This document shows, piece by piece, positions 51,001-63,000 of a stretch of DNA of 64,000 bases. The notes under the pieces were generated by a model that did no database searches, had not been told where the DNA came from, and saw nothing but the letters and a program-made list of their open reading frames with translations. The position numbers were made by a program, and so were the translations under genes. The stretch lies in the NCBI GenBank assembly GCA_037576195.1, contig CM075102.1, positions 46,248,745 through 46,312,744 of the forward strand. Direction: 5' to 3'. Source of the stretch: Phytoseiulus persimilis. Lineage: Eukaryota > Arthropoda > Arachnida > Mesostigmata > Phytoseiidae. The number at the start of each line of letters is the position of its first letter. The stretch's first letter is position 1.

Positions 51001-54000
51001 AACTCGTGGCGACCTGACCGACTAGCGCGTTGCACTCCTCCGTCCAGATCGTTTGGAAGCTGACTTTCGATGGGGAATCCCACAGCTGTGCTCGACCGGA
51101 AAAGGGATCAGAGATCGTATAGTTCCGATGGTCGAGATCGCGTCAGTTTCTGCGCCGAAGCCTCATTTCAATGTCAACATTTCGCCCAATCTGCTGACGA
51201 GGGATCTGCTGCTTGAAACCACGCGAAATCGCATTGGACGTGCGCCCATTACTCCGAGGACGGACGCCAGAAAGCAACATCGAATGCGCAGCGACCAGGA
51301 ATCGGGAGAGGAGGCCGCTTCTAGGACCGTAGGACGTGGGGCTCGCCGGGTCGGTTGTCGGCTCCACGCTGTCAATTTGTCACTTACTCTGCACGGCTCA
51401 TCGGATCAGTCGGAGGACGATTTTCAAGTGGGCGTTCAACATGCTCGCAGCGCGTTTTGACGGGAGGGAACATAATGCGTCCTCGCGCACAGAGTATCCG
51501 ACCTCCTTGGGTTCTGGTCAAAGAGATCCACCGGGATATTCGAGAGGGGAGGGACGGTCGACTCAGGGCATGTTCGCAAAGATCGGATCGAGCTCTGAAA
51601 TTTTTCGTTTCCCAGAGTCGTTTCTTGCCGTTGCGGCCGGAACGTGACGGTTCCATTGCAGGCGACGAACTGCAGCGAAACGAGAGAGAAAAATAATTAG
51701 GGCGCTCGGAATTCGAAGCATCTGAGTGTTTTGATTCCGTCCGCTGATTGCCTGTCCGTCTGAGGGCCTCGCAGTCGGAGTCCTTGCGAGCGGTACCGCC
51801 TTCCCGCGATCGAATGCGGCCTCCTCGATGCTGCCGCGAGCGGACACTTCAGATAGTCAGTATCTCCTGGAAACAGCGTTTTTTACGGCGCCTTCGGAGG
51901 AGCTCTGTCCTCTTGTGCTGCTAGCCGGGTGCTGCAAATGACTTCCAGCCCCGACGTTGACAGCAGCAACAACGGGCGCGTTAACATCACCGCCTGGTGA
52001 CCTAGAACTGTCCTCCCGATGTGGGCAAACGGGCGAGCAGGCAGCCCCGCGGCCGAGTTGCGGGGCGCGCGGTTCAACCGCGCGCCACAGGAGTCCCGAT
52101 GATGGACGTCGTTGAAATTGACACCGACTCTCGTCTGTTGTCGAAGAAGTGCCAAACGTATCCGCTGAAAGCACAGAGCGAGACACACACGCAGTACCCA
52201 GTGTATTCAAACGCTAACATCTCGTCCCCTCCTGAAACGTGCGCGGCGTGTGCGTGAGTCTTTTATTTTTGCTTTATGCTGTTGCTCGGGCAGAAAAATA
52301 TATTTTTGCCGAAGGCACACGTCTGTTCCCCCCGACCGGGAGCCCATCAAAAACGAGAGGAAGAAACGAAAGTTTGTAGTGGTTCGCAGTGCTGCTATCG
52401 GCGGTCGTAACAGTGGGGTGATGGCGGTGCCGACGAGCATCTTGAAAGATAAATTTTTAGACACGTCCCAATTGGCACGTACGTACAAGTTCAGCACAAT
52501 GAGATGCGAGGAAGCCCCAACGCCCGTGCTCCTGCGTTTTACAGTCTGTTCCACTCCCTGAGAGAAAACGAATCGAAATTCCGAGTTCTTCGGCATTGAG
52601 CGGCCGCCATAGTTCCAGGAGCGGCCGCCGCTTTTTCCTCCGACGAGTTTCCTCCTCGTTTCCCTGTCGCGCCGGATTTCACTCCAACTTCCTGATCGGC
52701 TCCTGTTTGATGCGACGCGATTCTCCGCCGAGCGAAATCTATTCCGTTTCCTTTCAGCTCGATTGAATTTAATCCCGGAGAGTTCCGAGCGAAGTTCTGG
52801 CAGACGCCGGCTCATCCTGGCGGTCCTGTCAGAGGGACCGCTCGGATAGAAGCGCGGTGGCCTCGTGGGATTCGGCTCCTGCGCCAAACGGTCTCTCTAT
52901 TCGAGCTCGTGTCTCTGTTCGACTGACTGAAAGAGTGACTGGTTGCTTGCTTAGCTCGCTGGCTGATCCCTCCACAGTTCCGCTACTCTATTCATGCGCG
53001 TTGTTTACATTGGAGAAAGACGGTCGCCCGCGGATATTTGTGCTTCGTGTTCAGCCGTTCACCAGTCGGCCGGCCAGCAGGATATCCAGCCGCCTCACCC
53101 ACTCACTGCATGGTTAGCCTACCGCCAGATGGATCACCGGGCATTTCGATCGATCTGTCAATCGCTGGTGCCGTCGACTATCATTCGAATAGGACACTGT
53201 TTAAAAAGAATCTGTCAAACTTCGTTCCGCGTTTGCACAAGGACGTGCAAGCGTGTTCGGCCGCGGTAGCTCAGGGGTATCTTCGAGCCTCGTCCCTTGT
53301 GACGACGCGAATTTCGCTTTAATATGTTTCTCGGCCCTCCGCCGAGTCGAACCGATCGACTGATCAAGTTTGCCGAACATTCCGGAGTCGACGGACGGAG
53401 TCTGCGTTACGGAGATGAATTGCGCGAAAGCGAACGCTACTCCCAAAGAGTCTGATGTAAGCGCTCCCGAAGATTAGGCGAAAGGTCGCGATGAGAGTGG
53501 AAGTATCGCGATCGGTCGAGGAGCGATCTTCCGGTGACATTGTTCTCCAGTGCTTCGCAGAAAAAAAAATTGGGACGCGGCATTTTCCGCGAAAGTGCGA
53601 TTCGAGCGCTACCGTTTATCTCCCATGTACTCGGAATCGTTCCACCACCCTGAACTGATCCGAGAAGAATTCCTCTTTTTCATGTTTCGCCCAGGCTTTC
53701 GTTTTAATGGCAGCGATGCATTTCCGAATCGCAAATGTCGGTGAAGACGTCGGAATGAAGTCGCGATTGCGGACCCCGTTCAGCAGTCGCGTCAACGGGC
53801 CTCGGATCACACTGCTCGCCGTTTGAGCTCCGAGTTGAACCCGGAATCTAAACGAAGTCAGACCTTTGCAGACCTGGCGATCATTCGTCCCATTCTGTGC
53901 TCGGTCGTTCGAGCGCTTCGATTTCCTCGGGATTGAGGAGAATTCAATACCAAGTTTTTCTTCCCCGCAAGAACCCTAGCTCAGCGATGATTGGAGGACT

Positions 54001-57000
54001 GGAGTGGCGATCAGCTACGAAAAGCAAGTCCCTCCTCGTCCTTGACTCATTCGGATCGGAGAGTGGAGACGCTGGAACTGTCCCCGTCATCATCATTGAA
54101 TAACTGGGTCGGCAATGATAATTGCTCCTAATGAACTCCGTAATACTCGAATGACATTTGCAGACAACCGATCCCTCACGCTGGACTATCAACGAGGCTT
54201 GGCGGTTGATTCGATGCTTTCTGTTCCTTCTGACGGACTGATAGATATGAGACCCATGTTTCATGACCGCCCGCACTAGTTAGCGTCATACGGACCTATA
54301 GGTTTTTGGAACACCAGACGGGCGCGAGTTCCATCGAAAATGTTCATCGACCGTTCGTTCGTTGAATCACTCGCGTGCTGCCCGACAGGATAATTCCGGA
54401 TTTCGTGTGAAATCTGAAGGAATTAGCAACTATGGAAAAACACGGTTTCAACGAATCATGACTTCTAAGGGATGCATTCGTTTCCGAATTTCAATTTCCG
54501 AAAACTGTTCTAGACCACGCAGAAGATGCCTCCGATCAGATTCTTCGTCCAACGCTACCGTCGGAACGATGGACTTCGCTCGGCTTGATTTTCTGAGCTC
54601 TATCCGATGGAGCCAAGTTACTGACAACCGTCGGCACAACGACAGCGTCCGACAGTCTTCTGGTTGATGACTCTGAAGACTTCCTTCAAGCAGCTCCTGT
54701 TCGGGCGTTGTAACGGAGCTGCTCTCCAAGGTTTGCTCAAATTCTGGAATTCCTCGAAGCTGACAATTTCGTTTTGGACCCTCCCGGTAGCGAGCGAGCT
54801 TTCGTCCCCACCGCGTGCCCAGGAATTCGGCTGGGAGGATGTTGAGGTTTTCGCTCGAGGGAGAATTTCCCTTTGAGAATTCGCGGAGAATTGAGTCTAT
54901 GGTAGGGAACTTCATGTTTGTTAGCAGAAATCCGAGAGAACGGGGAGGGCTCAGGCCTCGCTAGCGGAATGCGAGCTCAGCGAGTACGCAGAGCCCGCTC
55001 GAGCTCATGGCAGGCGTGGATCTGAAGGCACTCGATGGATGATTCGAAAACTATGGAGCTACACGAGTCCAGGAATCGCAGCTGGAGGCATTCGGCGAAA
55101 CGAAAGTTGATTCACGTGTTCGATGTTGCTGAATCCGGCTTGCCAATAATGGACGAGACGCGATGTTTCGCTCCTGACATCGATTACTGAATCAGCATGA
55201 CGATGGTTGTCTGAAGTCTATGTACTCTTTTGTCTGAATAATCATCTGTGAATGGTTTGCCGCGGTATTAGCGACAAGTGGACTGGCCTTGGTGGTCATC
55301 GGGACGGCAACGTGGACGCGCTGCGTCTGACCACTCCAAGTGCGAGAGAAAACGAACAACGACGTTGCATGAGGTTTTAATTTAGCTGCAGATAATCAAG
55401 ACGAGGTTGTTGAGAACCTCCGAATGTATTCGAAACACGCGCTTGTCCAGATTTCAGCCCCGTCCCCTGTTTTTCGAGGTCTCGTTGCTGTATTTAGTCA
55501 GTCCCGTGGACATGGTCATTTTCCGCTCAACATTATCTCTGAAACAGAAGTCCCCCAGTCTTCTTTCTGGGGGGGCGTCTCCAATGATCAGCCAATCGAG
55601 TGGCTCACGGCATCGTTCCGATCGAAATGGAGTGTCCAGAAACACACATCGGTATTTTCCGTGATTGTGATCACCATAGATTATCCCCATGCAAATTCAG
55701 TCATGGGTCGTGTCATCAGCGCGCGAACCTGAAAATCATCCAACGTTTCCCGAAAGCGTGTCAAGAGCTTGCGGCTCTGTCGATCTCGAATTTCAGATTT
55801 CTGCTGTTGCGACCGCCGTTCAAAACGGCCCGATGCGAATGTTGCTGCCGTCTGTTGGCGTTCCGATCGGTTTACGCGAGCCTCGCATTTGCATAACACC
55901 GCGCCAAGATTCTTCTCTTGACAATCGAGCGCCCTCGTCTCCAAGGTGGCCTTTTGAGTGATGACCGGGACGTTCTTCATTCCCCCAGCCGCCCCCCGCT
56001 CGATTGACATGGAGCGATCCTACAGCAGAATGTTCGTTTGGAATCGTCGGGCAGTCTCTCGCGACCACAAACAGCCGAACAATCGAATCAAGGTTCTCAA
56101 CCTTGAAACGAACTCAATTAATGTATCGCGCCTCATCGGGCAGCCTTTGTGAGCGGAGCGATTTTATGCAGCCGCCTGTCGAAAGGTTGCCGCAAGGCTC
56201 TTGGGTATCCGGCGGGAACGCACGCGGCCGAAAACCAAACACCGACCACGGCGTCCCTCGCAGGATTTGGAACCACGGATTGTAGAACTTCGAGTCGATT
56301 GAATGGAACCTCGTTCGGTCGCTCCCTCTTCCGTCATAAAGATGGCGAAGTGGCTCTCGCGCGTACCGAAGACTCTTACTCACACCATTCGGTCTAGCTC
56401 TCGCGAATTCGGCGTTCGACGGGCTCCAGGTTCTCACTGGATTGCTTTCTGGCGGGTTGTGAAAATTCTTTGTTCGCGTCTCGAGGTGTGAAAACCATCC
56501 CCATAACGTTCGGATGGCTTTTTCGAAGCAGCTATTTTTGCCGTCCGAAACCGCAACTGTGGGATGACTGTCGGTTCCGTAATCCTATTCGATGGCAGAA
56601 CCACCGTCAGGCTGACTGATTCTGGATCTTGAATATATTTGAACGCGCGGTGGGATATCGCGGATCATGCGATGGTTTCCAGTTGGAGTCACCATTCTTC
56701 CGTGCGAGATTGAGCTGGAGAATCATCGTCAGTGGGTCTGTTATCGTGAAGGTTCTGTCCGACTGTTCGGGAACAGTTTTCCCTGGATTCTCAAAAGCTG
56801 ATTCTCTCACGGAGCCGCGAGATCGGAGCCACTCGAGGCCGGTAGTAGCGCTCTGATTAGCGTGGGCTCGGAGCAATTCCACCGAGCCGTGCTACTGTAT
56901 GCGTTCATTGGTCGAGCTACAGATCTTATTGATTCGCCTGGATCGATGTTGTTGAACAGTCGATGTTCGATATCCATACACTCTTGTCCGTCTATAGGGG

Positions 57001-60000
57001 AATATGAAGCCGTCCCGCGCTAACAGTACCAGGGTCACGCTCGTCGCTTTGGGAGTTGATCAACGCAAGGTCATCATAATTTGACCGGGTAGGATAGAAT
57101 GCCGTATCGTGGGCACGGGCGCGAAGGCCCTCGACGGATGTGATTGGAGAGTCCGTGACGATTCGGATGCGAATGGACGTCGCGTTACTGGTCCAGATTC
57201 TTCCAGCGGTATTTCTATCCGAAACGGCACTGAAAATCATGTTGCGGGGAACCTCGACAGTTTCCAAGTCGAGCGGATCTGCTGCGCTATTCGCGACTCG
57301 TCGGATGTTGAATCAGCGGTCGACTTGCCAGAGACGCTGACACAGACAAGCATGGCGGGGTCACCTCCCAGAACTCATGAAATATTAGAGCACGTCGGGG
57401 ATTCCGACGCGAAAATCGTGTCGTTCGATGTTTAAGTTGTGCCGCGGGCTGAGGAGTTATGTCCCGGGGTTCCGCTCCCTGGGAGAGGCTTGCGCCCTCT
57501 TCCCGGGTCAGAGTTCATCGAGGATTGCTTCGCCCCGTCTACTCCGACACCTGGAGCGCCGGCGAGGAAGATTAAAGTCCGGCTGCAATCTCCCGGTTGG
57601 TTCGTCGCTCGCTCGGGGGTTCTGGTGCCGGTGCAGCTGTTGTGTTGTTGTTGGTGTTGCTACGTTCCTCCCAAAAACAGCGGACGTTCCTCCGCGAGTC
57701 GTTGGAACACTTCCTTCCGAGCGAAGATTTCTCCGGGCTTCCTCTTCCCGGCGAAGCTGTCGACTCGTCCGGACGAGTGCTTGAATGTTAATATTGGCTC
57801 CCACGAGATCTCGCTTTGTTATCTTATCCACGATTTATGGCGTCTGTGCCAGAGCAGGTCATGCTCCGCACCTGAATGAGTCAATTGCGCCGAACGCTGA
57901 TAGTCCAGTGCGGTGATCTAGGATGGGAATCATCGCGAACGAAATCATTCCACGCCTTCCGGCCAGTCTAACAGCTCCGCCAGACGGCCCGGAAAGCGGG
58001 AAACCACTCGTCCGAGAGTGAAGCGAGCTGGAGACAGTGTCGTCTGGCTGCTTGCAGATGTTGCGTGTTTACGATCTTGGTCTGATGAAAATCCGGACAA
58101 GGCAGATCGGAGAAAATTCTTCTCCAGAAAAGAAGATAAGAGCTGGACACCGAAGAAGGGAAGGAGTAACAATTTTATGAGCGATGCTCGTACAATAGGA
58201 GCCTGTTTGTTGCCCTCGACGGGATGGGATCCTATTACCGAAAGAGAAAAAGCTTGGATTCGACGTAAGCTTCTTAGTAGCCATCCGGTGCGACCTAATG
58301 AGCCTTTTCTCGTTGCTAAGCGCGTGGCCATTACATCGAAAAGCATCGATATCGACCAGTCATTCATGGGCCAGACGGTTAACAAACCGACAGCTCCTGA
58401 GAAAATGCCCCGAACACGGAGGATCGTATATTCGCGGCCGTTCGCTTCAACAGTATCTAGCCGTTCGGGCTCTTTCTGTGAAAGAGAAGCATTTCAACGA
58501 TGCTCCACGTTGGAGCAGACAGAAAATTTTGAATTGTGAATGATAGATCGGGTTGAACGCGTCAGTTCTCCGAGAAGATCCCTCGAGCGAAATCCCGGTG
58601 GAAAGCCATTCCGGCAGGTCACCGCCTTTGGTGGGAAAGCTACGAGTTCGCGCGATTTCAGAATACATAATCTCAATGCGTGACATTCGGTGAGAGATGA
58701 GCTCAAAAAATCGCGGAGGAAATGGATCAAAGCAGCGAATCGCCTCCAGTTCCGTTCGAGTGGAGAACAAAAATGTTCTCTTCGCCTCAGAATCGTTTTC
58801 AGATTCCACGTTTCTCCTCACGCCGCCGGAACCCGTCTTTGTGGTCAATCCAGCTGCTGGAATTCGTCAGCCGCCGGAGTGGTTCCACGCTAATGCGGGC
58901 TTCCGGCAAGAGGAGTAGTTGAATTAAGATTTGGGGAAATCGAGATTGAGGTAAACGTGTCTCGACGAGCGTGAGCCGTCTTACGAGACGCGATTCCTCG
59001 GAGGAGCATGATTGCTGTCGTCGGCTGGAAGGAGAATTTATGCGAATACGATGCATCCATCACTTCGAACAACCTGTATTTTATTCATCTACCGATTTAT
59101 GCATGCATAGATGCCCACGAAAGCCTGGAGGCATTCCCACTCGAGATCTCAAATAGCTGTTTCATTTCAATGAGCGGCGCTCGATGAGCGCGTCGGATCG
59201 GTCTCTTCGTCAAAATTGAGTTTCCACGAGGTAAAAGTATGGCAGCGCCGCCGCCGAGCCACAAAGGTTCTAGGGCTGGCTGGTCGTGAGTCAGTCATTC
59301 ACTCGTTCGCCCATCCGGTGCTAATTTTGCCTTGTCTGAAGGGGTCTGATTAATAGAGCGCTGAATCCGTTCTCGTCTCCGATGCAAATCCGACGCATAA
59401 GGCGTTGGGGGCGCGACGAATCAGCAGGTGATGTCACCTAATGGTTCGTCCGCTCGAGCCAGTTGACGCTGCGGGCGGAAAGTGCTCAATCCGAGCTCGC
59501 CCCGCGACACACACAAGAGTTCCGGCCTCGGCTATGGGGAGGTAATCTTTCTGTATGGACGAGACGTCACTGTGATGACAAATGAGTCGGCTAACAAGCT
59601 ATAATTAGGCGCTGCAGTCACTCGGCTCATCTACTCCTGAGATTGACAGAAGTATCCAGCAAGGAGCTTGTTTACCTAATTCAGCTTGTCTGCGCTGCAA
59701 CCCGTTGCGACAATTAGCTGGATTAGTCTCTCCGCCGACCGTCTATTCCGCCGCCGTTCACGCGGGTTTCACGCATTGAAAACATCCCATTCACTTATGG
59801 ATCAACCGGATGGGAGCCCACGTCTCCAATCCGTACCTGTGAGAACGAAAATCCAATCCACTCCGCATTGAAGCAACCCACGAACTCATCTGAAGCGATG
59901 ATCCGTCTTCTGAAACCCGCGTCCCGCATCAATCGACTCGAAATGTTTGAAACTTCCGGGACCGCGCTTATCGAACTCCGTTGACATTGCACTCCCGCTC

Positions 60001-63000
60001 CATCTCAGAACTAGGATTCCGAGAGATGCTTTCGGGACCTTCTATCTCTGGCATGAAACTTGGACAAAACTCAACAAGTTCCCGGCGGCTGGTTGCAACC
60101 GCACGCCCCAATCGAGCCGCGAGGGAAGAAAACGAGGCGACGAGGAACTCGCAGCGAGGAACGTTGGAAACCCGCGGAGTTCGAGCGAATGCGAAACATC
60201 ACCCACGCCCGTGGCAGTGTCTCGAATGGAGTGCTCACTGCGCGAATAGACTTCAACTCCTTTTGACTCCAACCGGCGTCCCGGGAATCGTTCCGCTCGT
60301 TCGCCAGTTTCGTATAATTTTTGATCGCAATTTCACACGGTTGCTTTTCTCTCATGAAATGCCCATTCGCTTTGTTTGTTGACTCGAGGAATGCGATCGT
60401 CCCCAATCAGATGCACCGCATATCTGCGCCGTCTGACGGTAATTTATGCTCTTGTGCTCACTCAGACAAGTTCAAACCACACGTACGAGCTCCGGTGCAG
60501 CAGCCTTACTCGCGGCGACCGCCGACCACGGCGAGCCGTTCTGTGGAACCCACCGCAGCTTTGTGGTGTTGGAGAAGTGATGAAAGCGCATGCACCAATT
60601 ATCGGGCCCCGACGCCTTTGATCCAATAACTTTCCGCCACGGTTCCGAACTCCACTGCGCAACATTCCCATCACGGAGCTGGACCTGATCAAGGGAGAGC
60701 TGGAGCTCTGAACTTTCATCAGGACCTCCACCTCGTCTTCGCGCTCCTCAGTAATCCGAACTGACACATCTGAACCGTCTCGAGGCTCGCCAGCCGATTG
60801 CGAGGCAGCGCCGGTACGGGCTCCAAGCGGGGAGCTGGACGCAAACATCATGAACACTCCCTCGCTAGGACATATGCCAAGTTTGACACACGTTGGAATG
60901 TCGCCAACGCTCAAGTTTGCCAAGATTCTCGTCCTGCCGTTTTTGAACCCACCCGGATGAGAGACCGTGCTTCTCCGGAGGTCTTCTGCTCGCGCAGGGT
61001 CTCCATTCTTACTGACCGGGACTTAAGGACCGGAGCTCGAGTTCCAACTGCTTCCCCATCGTGAATGGGAATGCAGATGATCTCTCGATCATCGCGGTCG
61101 TGAGCTCATGTCTGCTTCATGGATCAGCGGCGGTCGGCTCGGGAAATCCGGCTCCAAGGAGGACAGAGGACAAAACCTGTTTGCGGGGCGGCTGGCGGAG
61201 GAACGAATGAGCGATGCGTCTCTCGACTCAAGGTGTATGCTTCGGTGATCTGAGCTGACGGCAGGATCTGACGGTGTCCCCGTGAAGGGACAGTGCTTGA
61301 CGCGAGGGAGCGCCAAAAGCATATTCTCAACGAAGGCGTCCGTCGGACTGCGATCTTCTCGGGCTAAGCGCCCCGCTTCGTAAACAGGACCTGCTTCTTC
61401 GACTGATGGACAATTTGACCAGAGAGCCGACTGTTCCTTGAGTTCTCGAGACTATGCGTTCTCTAGCCAGCGGAACAAGTGTTAAGATTTGGAGTCGTGT
61501 TCGCTCTGAAATGCCCGCGAACAGCTCTGGAACCACACCACGGAAGCTCTGACCGGGCGGGAGCTAGAGCTTCCTTGTCGACAATGAGCGGTATTCGGAG
61601 CAGACGACCTGATACATCTCGCCGCTATGCCAGCTGTTCGGAAACTCGTCTTCGTGATTCCGTCATGTAGAACGACCTGAACGTGCCGAATGATCTGATG
61701 TTGAGTGTAAAACGCACTGCTGCCTCTCAACTGTGGTTGCGCCGGATCTAGTGATGTTATTTGCCATCAAGGCCGCGAGAACCATGAGAGTTATGAATCG
61801 AGAAGTCTGCCCAGCCTCGGCACTGGTATACGAGGACTGCAGCAGAGCTTTTCTGACATGACGGAAGCAGGCCTCGTAGAAGTATGAACAGCGGTTGCAT
61901 CACGAGAATGACTCTCGAAATCATGAGCGTCCGCATTCCGTTTTTGTTCTCTTATTCGTTTGACGGAAAAATTCCAAGGTATGGGGAAACACAAGAAAGA
62001 TAGCCGCACGGACAGTCGCACCCTGGCTACGAACTGAAATGGTGGAACACTACCGCCCGGAACCACCGCCAGCAAAGGCTGGAACGACCAGCAGCCTTCG
62101 GAACAGAAATCCTCTTTCCGTGAAGACCAATTTTTAAGTCCGAACGTTCAAATCACGATGTCGGTTACGAACATATCGGTGCGACTCCATCCGACTCACG
62201 AATCAGCCGAAAGAACAACTTCATAAACGACCTTATTGGGAGTCGAAGGTTTTCGGAAAGCGGGCCATGCTCCCAGAGCCAACATTGTTCGAATTTCTCG
62301 TCCGAATCCATTCACTCCTCGAACTCCGCTGACCACGGGCTGTTGTTTCCCGAGGAGCAGAGTTGATAAACTCGCTCGATCGTCCAGTCACTGCAATATT
62401 CTGACGGTCAATCGAGCCCATCGACAGGGTTTCCGGACAATTCGGGACCACCATTGGCTGTATGGTTTCAAAGATGGGGTTGCTGACGGTCATCTTAGGA
62501 CAAAGGGGTGGGAAAATTCATTCAGTCGACGGTGTCTGTGCTAACCGTCAACGACTCCATCGATCAGCGCTCTCGAGCGCCGAACCACCGCTCCGTACGG
62601 GAGAAGAGAGGCCGACCCAGAGATAGACAGAGAACTTGCCCGCTTTCTCCGAAAATTGGTTAGTTCGCTCATTGTGATGGAGATGTCCGGGCTCTCGAGT
62701 GGGTCATGTCGTGCTCTTCTCATCATTCATTCGTTTTTCTGATCTTGACATCTGACTGCTTCAGCTCGCTCGTCCGGCTGCCCGTTGTGATCGAGAGTCA
62801 ACGATTCCCTATCGAGCTACCACATTATACAGCCCACACCGCGCTGCGGGAGCTTCACCGTGCCAACCTCATCCGCCATCGCGCAAGACTGCGTCGTGAC
62901 ACGTCGTTATTATTATACGCATGGTCCTATTCACTGGTTTCGTTCCAATAGGAGCTCGGCCCCGCGTTCTCAGCGAACGAGACTCACTCGATCCACAACC

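Noticed and set aside
54448-54915. Minus-strand 155-codon frame with protein-like segments
   Set aside because: No recognisable domain, splice context or partner exon; likely chance or an unrecognisable relic.
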